Assembly (NCBI RefSeq): GCF_900465315.1
Contig: NZ_UBIX01000013.1
Origin: Asaia bogorensis_B
Lineage (GTDB): Bacteria > Pseudomonadota > Alphaproteobacteria > Acetobacterales > Acetobacteraceae
Length of the DNA stretch: 64,000 nucleotides
Reading direction: 5' to 3' (one strand)
Part shown: piece after piece, positions 1-9,297 of the stretch
How the letters are laid out: each line of letters starts with the position of its first letter
Position numbering within the stretch: the stretch's first letter is position 1
Made by a program: the position numbers and the translations under genes
Notes under the pieces: model-generated
Seen by the model: only the letters and a program-made list of their open reading frames with translations
Told to the model about the DNA's origin: nothing
Databases searched by the model: none

Positions 1-224
1 TTGAGCAACAAGCGGCGTTGCGGCTCAATGCCGAGCAGGGTTTGCTCTGTGTCCTCCAGAACCGTGCCGCGAATGGGACTGTCTGTATTCGGCGTGAGGC
101 TATCAGTTGTCCCGTTTGTCCACATTCCGGGCGTTCCTGGCCCGGTCGCCCCCATATCGGGAGTCTCTGTCCCGTTGGGGATGAGAACATCCCCGAACAT
201 GGTCACGAGGGCTGTGTCAGACAT
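1..224 (-). CDS. Partial hypothetical protein (N-terminal 74 residues; runs off the window start)
   Basis: An open minus-strand frame begins at an ATG (224-222) and is still open at base 1. Its start overlaps the TGA of the upstream helicase (219-217) by 8 nt, which implies translational coupling. The visible residues are rich in Gly, Pro, Thr and Asp and show no signal peptide, membrane segment or motif I recognise. I infer that it is real from the coupled start and lack of stops; most of the gene lies outside the window, so function is unknown. Confidence 0.55.
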   Translation of the reverse strand, partial: MSDTALVTMFGDVLIPNGTETPDMGATGPGTPGMWTNGTTDSLTPNTDSPIRGTVLEDTEQTLLGIEPQRRLLL

Positions 225-3123
225 CGTGCGGATCGCTCTCTGTTACGGCGCGGGGCTCATGAGGGAGGAATTCTCCAATTTGCCGCACCGCCTGCGCAAG
301 GCTCACACGCTCGACAGCAACGCCTTCAGGAAAAGCGGAGAGAAGGCGTGAGGGCATGCGTCGATCGAGAATGACGAATACCCCGCGGTCATCGCCCTTG
401 CGTATCAGCCGACCAAAAGCCTGACGCAGTTTCATGCGCGTGAGGCGGTCGTCGTAATCGCGCGGGTCGTCGGGGGAGAGCGCCTTGCGCCGCTCGCGAT
501 GCAGGATATCGGGGCGCGGCCACGGTGTACGCTCGAAAACGACCAGACGCAGCGCCTGACCCGGCACATCCACGCCGTCGCGCATCGCATCTGTGCCAAG
601 CAGGCAGGAATGGAGTTCGGTGCGAAAGATATCGACCAGGGTGGCATTATCCATCGTATCGACATGCTGCGCGTAAAGCGGCAGGCCTGCTTCCTCCAGC
701 GGTGCCGCAATCCGCTGATGCACGGCGCGCAGACGGGAGATGGCGGTAAACAGCCCCAGCGCACCGCCTTCCGACGCCATGAAAAGCAGCCTGTAGGCGC
801 TTGCCAGCGCATCGAGATCGTTCGGTGGAACATCCGTGACGATCAGTGCGCGTGTCTGGCTGGCGTAGTCGAATGGGCTGAGCAACGAGGCCCGCATGGG
901 CGGCTTGATGAAATGCGGCGTACCCAGTCGCGTCTCGGCTGCCTGCCATCCCTGTTCGACCAGACGGGGGTCAGGGCCGCTCTCACCCTGCGGGGGCGTC
1001 TGGTCACGCAATGTGGCCGAGGTGATCAGGATACCATGCGCCGGCCCCTGCATGACCGAGGCAAAGGGAATGGTCGGGTCGCGCCAGTGACGGTGCAGAC
1101 CGATATCGCGCTCGCCCGGGCGGCCGGGAACATATTCGAGCCTGATAAGATCGATGAATGCGCTTCCCGATTCAGGGGTATCGCCCAGCACGGTGTCGAG
1201 CATGGCGATCCAGCCCTCCACGCGGGAAATGGCCCGACGGCGGATGGAGCGTATCATGGCCTCGATACGCAGCCTCTGCGCCGCTTCCAGCGCGTCATCC
1301 GGTTCGCTCAGCAGGGCCTTGAGACGCTCGACGAGGGTTTCGAGCGGCGTGAGCAGGCGTCGTAGCGCCGTATCGAAAGGGTCTGCCGCCCCCCGGAGCG
1401 TCTCGCCAGCCGGGTGGAGCTCACATTCGGACGTGTCCTGTCCCGCCGCGCCAATGCGGCGTGCTTCGAGCTGCGCTCTGAGCGCCCGGAAAAACTGTTC
1501 GGCGCTGTTGGTAATCAGTTCCGGCACTTCTGGCTCCGTCGCGTCATCCTCGCCATTGAGGCGACCGAGCCAACCCGGTGCGGGCAGGGCATGGGCTGCG
1601 GAGAGAATGGCATCCAGCGGCGATTCCAGCGCCGGGGAGGCGGCGACGAGGTCCTCCAGTCGCCGGCGTAATCCGCGCGCCCGCGAGCGGCTGCCCTCGG
1701 CGCCGAGCAGCCAGCGTCGCAGCTCCGCCGCCTCCAGTCCCGAAAGGGCGAGCGAGAACGCGCTATCCGCCGCCTCGGGCAGGTGATGCCCCTCATCGAA
1801 GAAATAGCGCGTTGGAAGCTGGTCCTCATCAGGCACATCGTCACGTGCAAGGCTGGCCCAGCTTGCCTGCGAAAGCACAAGAGCATGATTGGCGATCACG
1901 AGATTGGCGCCGCGTGCCCGACGAATGGAATGTTCGACAAAGCAGGTCTGATAATGCGGGCAGGCGCCGTGGATACACTCGCCCCGTCTGTCAGCCATGC
2001 CATAGATCGTGCTGGTACCGAAGATATCGCCAAACCAGCCTGGCAGGTCGCCCCCCATCAGATCGCCATCTTCGGTCGCTTCGGCCCAGCGCGCCAGCAT
2101 GGACAGGCCGACAAGCGCAGCGGGTGAGGGGTTTGGCCTCGACGCCAACGTGTTGACTGCGTCTTCCATGTTCAGAAGGCAGAGATAGTTTTCCCGTCCC
2201 TTGCGCAGAACGACTGTATTTCGGCGTTCGGCATCATCGGGATAGAGGCGGTGCAGCTCCTGCTCGATCTGACGTTGCAGATGCCGCGTGTAGGTGGAGA
2301 TCCAGACCGGTCCATCATTCTGTTCGGCCCAGACGCTGGCCGGGGCTATATAGCCAAGCGTCTTGCCTGTCCCGGTTCCGGCCTCCGCCAGCACGATTTC
2401 CGGTATCCCAAATCCCTCACGTGGGGCGAGGGCGTGGGTGACGGCCGAGGCATAATCGGCCTGTCCCGGGCGCGTCTCGGCCTTGTCACCCAGAATGGCC
2501 GAGAGGCGTGCACGCGCCTCGACGGGGCTGACGGGGCGGCTTCCCGGCGGTGGTCGTTGCGCCATTTCCTCCCAGCGCGGCAGACGCCGCCAGACTCGCA
2601 ACGCCTCGTAGGGATGGCGCTGTGTTGAGGGCGTTGCCGCCAGTTCCGTCTCGACAAACGCCGCCCAGGCCCAGCCTGCACGGGACAGAAGCGGAAGCAG
2701 GGCCCGCATGGTGTCCGCCTCGCCCGTCTCTGCCAGACGGGTGAGGCTCTGGCGCAGCGTTTCGAGAAGCTGATGCAGAAAATCGGCCTCGCACGGGTCA
2801 GGGGCCATCATCCCCAATGCCAGAGCCATACCCCGAGGGGTCGGCACGACAGGGCGTGTGGGAAAGAGAAACAGGAACAGTTCGAGCAGATCGAACCATG
2901 GCACGACCTGACCCGGTGGCGTGAGGCCCAGTCGCTTGATTGTCGCCGGACCGTGAATCAGCAGCGGTGGGGGGAGCGTCGCCAGCAGCTGTGCCGCCTC
3001 ATTCGCATCGAGGGAGAGAAGCTCGCCATCCAGCGTCAGAACCGATGCCCGCGCTCTGGTCGTTACAAGGGCAGGGGCATCATAAGGTAAGGCGCGGGAG
3101 GGTGTGGGCATCACACTGACCAT
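217..3123 (-). CDS. ATP-dependent DNA helicase, DinG/XPD-type Fe-S superfamily 2
   Basis: A DNA helicase of the Rad3/XPD/DinG group, which unwinds DNA 5' to 3' and is often tied to repair or replication restart. What is visible: a Walker A motif AEAGTGTGKT near residue 245, a cysteine in YLCLL near 311 followed by CIHGACPHYQTC near 385 (together four candidate [4Fe-4S] ligands), a DEGHH box in place of DEAH near 441, and a motif VI (QAFGRLIRKGDDRG) near 905. The first ~230 residues form an extra N-terminal region I cannot assign. The frame is open upstream to 3234; I chose the ATG at 3123 (968 aa) because the upstream residues look non-native, and 3111 is an alternative. It diverges from lysK. 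Confidence 0.85.
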   Translation of the reverse strand: MVSVMPTPSRALPYDAPALVTTRARASVLTLDGELLSLDANEAAQLLATLPPPLLIHGPATIKRLGLTPPGQVVPWFDLLELFLFLFPTRPVVPTPRGMALALGMMAPDPCEADFLHQLLETLRQSLTRLAETGEADTMRALLPLLSRAGWAWAAFVETELAATPSTQRHPYEALRVWRRLPRWEEMAQRPPPGSRPVSPVEARARLSAILGDKAETRPGQADYASAVTHALAPREGFGIPEIVLAEAGTGTGKTLGYIAPASVWAEQNDGPVWISTYTRHLQRQIEQELHRLYPDDAERRNTVVLRKGRENYLCLLNMEDAVNTLASRPNPSPAALVGLSMLARWAEATEDGDLMGGDLPGWFGDIFGTSTIYGMADRRGECIHGACPHYQTCFVEHSIRRARGANLVIANHALVLSQASWASLARDDVPDEDQLPTRYFFDEGHHLPEAADSAFSLALSGLEAAELRRWLLGAEGSRSRARGLRRRLEDLVAASPALESPLDAILSAAHALPAPGWLGRLNGEDDATEPEVPELITNSAEQFFRALRAQLEARRIGAAGQDTSECELHPAGETLRGAADPFDTALRRLLTPLETLVERLKALLSEPDDALEAAQRLRIEAMIRSIRRRAISRVEGWIAMLDTVLGDTPESGSAFIDLIRLEYVPGRPGERDIGLHRHWRDPTIPFASVMQGPAHGILITSATLRDQTPPQGESGPDPRLVEQGWQAAETRLGTPHFIKPPMRASLLSPFDYASQTRALIVTDVPPNDLDALASAYRLLFMASEGGALGLFTAISRLRAVHQRIAAPLEEAGLPLYAQHVDTMDNATLVDIFRTELHSCLLGTDAMRDGVDVPGQALRLVVFERTPWPRPDILHRERRKALSPDDPRDYDDRLTRMKLRQAFGRLIRKGDDRGVFVILDRRMPSRLLSAFPEGVAVERVSLAQAVRQIGEFLPHEPRAVTESDPHDV

Positions 3124-3278
3124 AGACGCACTCGCGCTCGCCCGCCAGCAGGGCGTTTCCTTTGTCATATGCGGCCGGAAGCAGGGTGGAATGGGCGGGT
3201 TGGACAGCCTGTGAAGAAGCGGGGCTAACGCCAACTTGCTTGACCCGGAGCGGAACTATTTCTAGTTTTCGACCAATC

Positions 3279-4904
3279 ATGTCCAGCATTGCAAAAAACA
3301 ACGCCTCCCTCACTCCAGACGCCCTCGACCTGCCAAAAGCATGGCCGTTCGAGGAGGCGCGAAAAATCGTGGCCCATGTCGAGGCACGAGGCGGCGATGC
3401 TCCGGCCCTGCTCGAGACCGGTTATGGCCCGTCCGGCCTGCCCCATATCGGCACTTTCGGTGAGGTTGCGCGTACGACCTGGGTGCGTCTGGCCTATGAA
3501 CGCCTGACGGGACGCAAGACGCGTCTGCTGGCTTTCAGCGATGACATGGATGCGCTGCGCAAGGTTCCGGGCAATGTCCCCAATCAGGAGATGCTGGCGC
3601 AGCATCTCGGCCTGCCACTGAGCCGTATCCCCGATCCGTTTGGCAGATTCGAGAGTTTCTCGGCGCATAACAACGCGATGCTCTGCGAATTCCTCGACCG
3701 TTTCGGCTTCGAGTACGAGTTTGCGTCCGCAACCGATTATTACACATCGGGTCGTTTCGATGCGGCGCTGCGCCGTATGCTTGAGGTGCATGACGAGGTC
3801 GTGGCGACCATTGCGCCCACGCTGGGTGCCGAACGTCGCGCGACCTATTCGCCTGTGCTGCCCATCCACCCGCGCACAGGTCAGGTCATGCAGGTGCCCG
3901 TGACCAAGGTCGATCCGATTGCCGCAACCGTACAGTGGCAGGACCCCGAGACGGGCGAGAATTTCGAGACCTCCGTGCTGGGTGGTCATGCCAAGATGCA
4001 GTGGAAGGCCGACTGGGCCATGCGCTGGTATGCGCTCGGCGTGGACTATGAAATGTCGGGCAAGGACCTGATTGACAGCGTCAAGCTGTCCAGCAAGATT
4101 TGCCGTATCCTTGGCAAGGCCCCGCCCGCGGGCCTGACCTATGAGCTGTTTCTGGACCAGAACGCCCAGAAGATCAGCAAGTCCAAGGGAAATGGTCTGT
4201 CGATCGAGGAGTGGCTGCATTACGCGCCGCCCGAGAGTCTGGCGCAGTACATGTTCAACCAGCCAACACGCGCCAAGCGCCTGTTCTTTGATGTCATCCC
4301 TCGTGCCATGGACGAGTATCTGGCCAATCTGGACAAGGCTGTCGAGACGGAAGACGAGACCACGCTGCGCGCCAACCCGGCCTGGTTCATTCATGGCGGC
4401 ACGCTCGACAAGGGGCTTTCCAGCCCGGTCTCGTTCACGGCCCTGCTGAATCTGGCCTCGGTCGCCAATGCCGAGACCAGCGATACCCTCTGGAAATTCC
4501 TGCGCCGTTACGACCCGAGCCTCTCGCCGGAAACACACCCCTATGTCGATCGTCTGGTCGGCCACGCTCTGGTGTATTTCAAGGAGTTCGTCCGTCCGGC
4601 CAAAACGTTCCGTGCCCCGACTGATCAGGAGCGCGTTGCCCTGCAGGATCTGGCAGACGCCTTGAAACTGGCAGACCCCGGACTATCTCCTGTTCAGGTT
4701 CAGGATATCGTCTTTGAAATTGGCAAGAAACATCAGATCCAGCCGCTAAGGGCGTGGTTCGGGTGTCTCTACGAGGTTTTGCTCGGGCAGACCGAGGGAC
4801 CGCGCTTTGGCATCTTCGCTTCGCTTTTCGGCCTGCCGGAAACGGTGGCGCTGATCGAAAATGCCCTTGCCCGCGATGTTGCCGTGGCTGATGCCAATAA
4901 CTGA
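3279..4904 (+). CDS. lysK: Lysyl-tRNA synthetase, class I (archaeal type)
   Basis: Charges tRNA-Lys with lysine using the class I fold, as in archaea and many alphaproteobacteria, instead of the class II enzyme of most bacteria. The HIGH-equivalent is PHIGT (HIGT at residues 56-59) in the expected glycine-rich context, and the KMSKS-equivalent is KISKSKGNG near 298. The product is 541 aa, normal for the family. The frame is open upstream, but the ATG at 3279 matches the usual start of homologues. It lies 38 nt upstream of an MprF-like gene, whose full-length relatives use Lys-tRNA as substrate. Confidence 0.93.
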   Translation: MSSIAKNNASLTPDALDLPKAWPFEEARKIVAHVEARGGDAPALLETGYGPSGLPHIGTFGEVARTTWVRLAYERLTGRKTRLLAFSDDMDALRKVPGNVPNQEMLAQHLGLPLSRIPDPFGRFESFSAHNNAMLCEFLDRFGFEYEFASATDYYTSGRFDAALRRMLEVHDEVVATIAPTLGAERRATYSPVLPIHPRTGQVMQVPVTKVDPIAATVQWQDPETGENFETSVLGGHAKMQWKADWAMRWYALGVDYEMSGKDLIDSVKLSSKICRILGKAPPAGLTYELFLDQNAQKISKSKGNGLSIEEWLHYAPPESLAQYMFNQPTRAKRLFFDVIPRAMDEYLANLDKAVETEDETTLRANPAWFIHGGTLDKGLSSPVSFTALLNLASVANAETSDTLWKFLRRYDPSLSPETHPYVDRLVGHALVYFKEFVRPAKTFRAPTDQERVALQDLADALKLADPGLSPVQVQDIVFEIGKKHQIQPLRAWFGCLYEVLLGQTEGPRFGIFASLFGLPETVALIENALARDVAVADANN

Positions 4905-4942
4905 CAGGTGGAGAGACGATCAGCAGCCTTGATTGAGGGTTC

Positions 4943-7036
4943 ATGACCGTTCAGGAACAGACAACACCGTGCTGTGAGGAAGGCGAGGCCAAACCTGCGA
5001 GCCCCTGGCGACGCGTGGCCTGTCGTCTTCCAGCGCTGCTGGGGCTCATTCTTCTGGTGGCGGCGATCTACGTTATCCAGAAAGAGCTCAAATCGCTCTC
5101 TCTTGCCCAGATAAGGGGGGCTCTTCAGGCCATACCGGCACAGGCATTGCTGGCTGGGGTAGGTTGCACCTTCCTGTCCTATTTTATCCTGTCATTTTAC
5201 GACCGGCTGGCCTGCTACCATATCGGATCGAGACAATCGTTCCTGCGGACCGCTTTTGCGGCGTTCTGCTCCTACGTGCTGTCGCATAATCTGGGCTGCT
5301 CGGCCATTTCCGGCGCTGCCGTACGCTTTCGGCTCTATCGAAACTGGGGGGTGTCGCCCGGCGGCATCGCCCAGATTATCGCCTTTTGTTCCACCACCTA
5401 TCTGCTTGGTGCCATGGCGCTCATAGGCGGCGTGTTCCTGTTCGAGCCGGGCCATATCCCGCTTGTGGCGCATCTACCCCATCTGGTCCTGCAACTGGGT
5501 GGTGCAGCAGCCTGGCTTTGCGTGCTCGCCTATCTCGGCGTGTCGCTGCGATATCGCCAGATGCGTATCTGGCGTTACACGCTCGACGTGCCGGGTTTTC
5601 GCGTGGCTGTGGCACAGGTCATTGTCAGCGCCGCCGACATGGCGATGACAGCGATGATTGCCTATGTCCTGTTGCCTCCCGAAGCGGCAATCGGCTTTCC
5701 GGCATTTCTCGCCATCTACATCGCCTCCTACACTGCCGGTCTGGTCGCGAGCGTGCCGGGTGGGCTAGGCGTGTTCGACGGCGCAATGCTTCTGGCGCTT
5801 GGGCCCTATCTGCCCACCCCGCAAATCCTTGGCGTTATTCTGACCTTTCGCCTGTTTTATTACATCATTCCGCTCTTTCTGGCCGGTGGCATGTTTGCCG
5901 TTCATGAGCTGTTTTTGCGTGGTGATGCGGCCTGGGCACGGCGCCGCGGCGGAGCGGCAGCGGGCGCTTTTGCACGGCGGCCAAGTCAGGTGGTGCGTGA
6001 GTCCGAGGCCGATTTTTCGGTGACGGTCGCGACAGGTGTGGTGGCCGGGACCGGGATATTGCTCGTGTTCTACGCCGTGGCCGTTCCTGCGCCTCTCCTT
6101 GGCACGCCATTCACCCATCTCATGTTGCAACTGGCAGAATTCCTTCTGTGCCTGACCGGGGTGATGCTTGTGGGAGTTGCAGCAGGGTTGGCGCAGCGCG
6201 TGACTGCGGCCTGGCGGGCGGCACTTACCTTGTTGGGGATTGCCATTCCACTTGTCATTCTGCGGCAGGGGCCACTGGCAATTCCGCTGTGTCTGATGAT
6301 GGTGATGTTCCTCATCGCGCCGTTCCGGTCATGCTACTATCGCAAGGCAAAGCTATTTGCCGAACCGCTCAGCCCGACACTCATGGCGCCGGTTACGCTT
6401 TGGATCATCAGCCTCGGCAGCGTAGGGCTGTTTGCCCTCCGCCATCATCTTGGGCATGCATGGTGGCGGTCGCTGATCTATGATGCGCATACCTCAGTTG
6501 TTCGCTGGGCGCTTGGCATTTCGGCTCTGCTCGGCATTGTGGCCGTCATCCAGATGCTGCGTCGAAGCCACGTTCTGGTGCGTCCCTGGGACAAGGAGAG
6601 CGAGACGCTCTACCGCAACCTGGCTCACGCCCTCGAGGAGCTTGGCCCCCGTCGCCCGAGTGGCCTGATCTTGAATGACAATGGCCGTGCCGGTATCCCG
6701 TTTCTGCGCACGGGTCAGTTCATCATCGGCGTTGGAGACCCTGCCGGCGCGGAGACCGAGTGTATTGCTGCGATCTGGCGCCTGCGCGATCTCGCCCTTG
6801 AAGAGGGGCGTCATCCCGTGTTCATCAAGGTCGGTCAGGCGCTTCTTGGGGTCTATCATGACATCGGCATGACGGTTTGCCCCAACGGTCCGGGTGAAAC
6901 CGGGGCGCTGTGCTGCCTCGCGCAGGATCTGCAGGCGGTCAAGGCGGTGCTGGGCAGTGAGCACAGGCGGCTCAAACGCCTTCTGCACACGAGACGTTTC
7001 CTGTCGGTCAAGGCCCGTGCCGATCGGGCCGGGTGA
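4943..7036 (+). CDS. mprF: MprF-like lysylphosphatidylglycerol synthase/flippase, C-terminally truncated
   Basis: Full-length MprF couples a membrane flippase to a cytosolic domain that moves lysine from Lys-tRNA onto phosphatidylglycerol, lowering surface charge and raising resistance to cationic peptides. This 697 aa protein has about 14 hydrophobic segments (roughly residues 25-545), including the conserved region around SVPGGLGVFDGA near 270. A soluble part follows, with GQFIIGVGDPAG near 590 and a WRLRDL...PVFIKV segment, which match the first half of the transferase domain. It ends shortly after the LYxDLG-equivalent (GVYHDIGM), about 150-200 residues before a usual MprF end, so the catalytic GNAT core seems missing. 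No continuation exists in other frames because marC starts at the stop. Lipid transfer activity is doubtful; flippase function is possible. Confidence 0.78.
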   Translation: MTVQEQTTPCCEEGEAKPASPWRRVACRLPALLGLILLVAAIYVIQKELKSLSLAQIRGALQAIPAQALLAGVGCTFLSYFILSFYDRLACYHIGSRQSFLRTAFAAFCSYVLSHNLGCSAISGAAVRFRLYRNWGVSPGGIAQIIAFCSTTYLLGAMALIGGVFLFEPGHIPLVAHLPHLVLQLGGAAAWLCVLAYLGVSLRYRQMRIWRYTLDVPGFRVAVAQVIVSAADMAMTAMIAYVLLPPEAAIGFPAFLAIYIASYTAGLVASVPGGLGVFDGAMLLALGPYLPTPQILGVILTFRLFYYIIPLFLAGGMFAVHELFLRGDAAWARRRGGAAAGAFARRPSQVVRESEADFSVTVATGVVAGTGILLVFYAVAVPAPLLGTPFTHLMLQLAEFLLCLTGVMLVGVAAGLAQRVTAAWRAALTLLGIAIPLVILRQGPLAIPLCLMMVMFLIAPFRSCYYRKAKLFAEPLSPTLMAPVTLWIISLGSVGLFALRHHLGHAWWRSLIYDAHTSVVRWALGISALLGIVAVIQMLRRSHVLVRPWDKESETLYRNLAHALEELGPRRPSGLILNDNGRAGIPFLRTGQFIIGVGDPAGAETECIAAIWRLRDLALEEGRHPVFIKVGQALLGVYHDIGMTVCPNGPGETGALCCLAQDLQAVKAVLGSEHRRLKRLLHTRRFLSVKARADRAG

Positions 7037-7767
7037 TGCACCTGCCCCATGTGTTGACGCAACAGGTCAGGATCAGCGACGTTACGGCCATCTGGCTGAT
7101 GGCTTATTCGGCGTTGTTCTCGATCGTCAATCCACTTGGGGCCTCGCTTATCTTTGCGCAGACGACCCTGGGTCGCCCACGAGCACAGGTAGTTCGTCTG
7201 GCCCGGACCGTCGGGTTCTATTCTTTCATCATTCTGATGGTGTCGGTGTGGCTGGGTGGGTGGATCCTCAGTTTCTTCCGAATCACCATTGATGCCCTGC
7301 GCGTGTCTGGTGGCCTCGTTGTCGCCTCGCGTGCTTGGGCACTGTTGCTGGCGCCGGAGGAGAGCGAGGCACGCAAGGAGCGTCAGGTTTTCGACCATGA
7401 CACTGCCAACGCGGATAACGACCTTGGGGACAGGGCGTTCTTTCCGCTCGCCATGCCCTTCACCGTGGGGCCGGGCAGTATTGCCGTGGCCATTGCCCTG
7501 AGTTCGGGTCGTACCCTCGGGGCCTCGGCTGCCAGCTACATCATCGGCTTGTCCCTTGCGGTACTTGCTGTCTCCCTGACCGTAGTTATTTTCTACACTT
7601 ATGCCGAGCGGGTCGTCAGTTCACTCGGTCGCACCGGCGCGCGCATCGTAAGCCGTCTTGCCGCCCTCATCCTGCTGTGTATCGGTATCCAGATCCTGTT
7701 CGCGGGGCTGGAGGGGTTCGTTGTTTCGACACTCAAGCATATGCGACAGCTCAATTTGCTGAACTGA
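7036..7767 (+). CDS. MarC-family (UPF0056) inner-membrane protein
   Basis: A MarC-like membrane protein with about six hydrophobic segments over 243 aa. The family motifs are there: SIVNPLGASLIF near residue 30, and PLAMPFTVGPGSI near 143, which is the second conserved loop. The physiological role of the family is unsettled; the old link to multiple antibiotic resistance was not upheld. The ATG at 7036 overlaps the last base of the mprF-like stop (TGATG); a GTG one codon earlier is the alternative. The tight join puts it in the lysK-mprF transcription unit. Confidence 0.85.
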   Translation: MHLPHVLTQQVRISDVTAIWLMAYSALFSIVNPLGASLIFAQTTLGRPRAQVVRLARTVGFYSFIILMVSVWLGGWILSFFRITIDALRVSGGLVVASRAWALLLAPEESEARKERQVFDHDTANADNDLGDRAFFPLAMPFTVGPGSIAVAIALSSGRTLGASAASYIIGLSLAVLAVSLTVVIFYTYAERVVSSLGRTGARIVSRLAALILLCIGIQILFAGLEGFVVSTLKHMRQLNLLN

Positions 7768-7799
7768 ACTGAGCCGAGTTGGGCAAACGGGCAGGGCGC

Positions 7800-8393
7800 T
7801 CAGGCCAGGGCGATACGTATCTCCTCCCGCAATGCTGGGATCACCTCCTCCCGGAACCAGGGCGCCCGTTTTTCCCACACACCCGTTCGCCATGACGGAT
7901 GCGGGAGCGGAAAGTAACGGGGCAGGTAATCCCGAAAGTGACGCACGCGATCTGTTACGGATCCACGCCCCAGCGTGTAATGCTGGCTGTAGGAGCCAAC
8001 CAGAAGGATCAGCCGCAGCTCCTTCAGATGCCCCAGAACCTGATCGCGCCATGCAGGCGCGCATTCCGGACGAGGTGGCCTGTCACCGCCATTCGGCAGG
8101 CGGCCGGGATAGCACAGCCCCATGGGCAGGATGGCCACTTTGCCCGTGTCATAGAAATCCTCTTCGGAGAGAGCCATCCATTCCCGCAACCGTCGCCCCG
8201 AGGGGTCGTAAAATGATTTGCCGCTCTCATGGGCAATGGTGCCGGGCGCCTGACTTGCGATGAGAACACGCGATGTCGGTGAGACATGAATGAGAGGTTT
8301 GGGGCCCAGGGGCAGCGACGCCTCGCAGATCCGGCAGGCTTTGACGCGTGTGACCAGATCCGCAAGGCTTTCACCAGATTTTGAGCTCTGCAC
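7800..8393 (-). CDS. Uracil-DNA glycosylase-family protein
   Basis: Resembles the small uracil-DNA glycosylase-fold proteins that cut the N-glycosidic bond of uracil or act on related lesions. Supporting features are a CRIC pair near the N-terminus, a motif-1-like SQAPG followed by GKSFYDPSGRRLREWM, a proline-rich PGRLPNGGDRPPRPEC region and a late HPSWRTG motif where the family carries its catalytic HPS/T loop. Only two cysteines form the visible N-terminal pair, so a full Fe-S site is not evident. I chose the GTG at 8393, one base after the thpR stop, giving 197 aa; an ATG at 8474 would overlap thpR and add unconserved residues. Convergent with marC. Confidence 0.78.
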   Translation of the reverse strand: MQSSKSGESLADLVTRVKACRICEASLPLGPKPLIHVSPTSRVLIASQAPGTIAHESGKSFYDPSGRRLREWMALSEEDFYDTGKVAILPMGLCYPGRLPNGGDRPPRPECAPAWRDQVLGHLKELRLILLVGSYSQHYTLGRGSVTDRVRHFRDYLPRYFPLPHPSWRTGVWEKRAPWFREEVIPALREEIRIALA

Positions 8394-8394
8394 C

Positions 8395-8964
8395 CTAGAG
8401 CGACCACGCCTCGAGTGACGGCAGGGCGCCTGAAGTAAGCGGATATTCAGCACAGGCTTCGTAATGAGGGGCATCGCCCCCCCTGTGAGAGCGGAACAAT
8501 ACAAAATGCTCACTTGTTATGGCTCTCGCCCTGAGCAGGTTGTTCGCCTGAATCCAGCGAACGATGTCGGCACCCGGTTCGCCATCAAAGGCCCCCAAGG
8601 ATATGTGGGGGATGAAGCGCTTCTTCTCCAGCGCAAAGCCGCATCGCCGGAGAGCCGTTTCGATCTTGCCCTGCAGAACGTTCAGGCTGCGGGACGGTGC
8701 GACCCCGGTCCATAACCGGGAGCGCAGACCTTGCGTCGTGATGCCCACGCCGCAGGGCTCAATAAGCACAGGCTCGGTGGTTACAGCGGCAAGAGCATGA
8801 TCCAGCTCTTCCATGATGGGGCGTGATCTCACATCCCCGATAAAGCAAAGGGTAAGATGATACGTGTCAGGCGGATACCAGGTGACCCCCGAATAAGGGC
8901 GACGGAGGGAGGAAAGAAGGCGTTTGTGTTCGCTGGCCAGATCGAGTGCGATGAACAGACGCAT
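8395..8964 (-). CDS. thpR: RNA 2',3'-cyclic phosphodiesterase (ThpR/LigT family)
   Basis: A 2H phosphoesterase that opens 2',3'-cyclic phosphate RNA ends, and in vitro can join tRNA half molecules. The two HxT/Sx signatures of the family are visible: HLTL near residue 42 and HISL near 126. The start MRLFIALDL at 8964 is the classic N-terminus of ThpR and gives 189 aa, although the frame stays open upstream to 9120. The following glycosylase-family gene begins one base after the stop, so the two are probably co-transcribed. Confidence 0.88.
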   Translation of the reverse strand: MRLFIALDLASEHKRLLSSLRRPYSGVTWYPPDTYHLTLCFIGDVRSRPIMEELDHALAAVTTEPVLIEPCGVGITTQGLRSRLWTGVAPSRSLNVLQGKIETALRRCGFALEKKRFIPHISLGAFDGEPGADIVRWIQANNLLRARAITSEHFVLFRSHRGGDAPHYEACAEYPLTSGALPSLEAWSL

Positions 8965-9297
8965 GGATATTTCCTGACGGGAAAGAAGAGGGCGGTTGAA
9001 TTCCTGAGTTCCGTACGCCGGAGGGCCCCAAGCCCCGTGCAGATGCGGGAACGTCCCGATGATAAAGACCTGACGGGAACGATGCACCCCCGCGCTCGGG
9101 TGGTGAATTCGATGGCGCAACGGGGCACTTATGTCGTATCATCACGCCTTATAACGCACCAAGTCGCGGTGGTTTCGGCCAGTATGGCGAATGTATCTTA
9201 GGATGTCGTTCCCCAAGGTTGCCTTGACCACTATGCTAAAAGCGCCACATTGAAGAGACAAAAGGCCAATCTGGCCAAAATTTCAGGAAAGGGTGTC
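8965..9297. other. Divergent intergenic region between thpR and the Bax inhibitor-1 gene
   Basis: A 333 bp stretch with no convincing gene; the frames crossing it are out-of-frame extensions of the neighbours. It must carry promoters for both directions. Close to the plus-strand gene there is a small hairpin, GGCCA (9264-9268), ATC, TGGCC (9272-9276), followed by a purine-rich ribosome binding site at about 9285-9292. No tRNA or known riboswitch is recognisable by eye. Confidence 0.5.

Noticed and set aside
3225..4565. 446-codon minus-strand frame opposite lysK
   Set aside because: Antisense to a clear LysRS gene and without any recognisable motif.
6900..7100. Frameshift explanation for the short MprF-like protein
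   Set aside because: The other frames after 7036 encode MarC from its conserved N-terminus, so no displaced transferase remainder is present.
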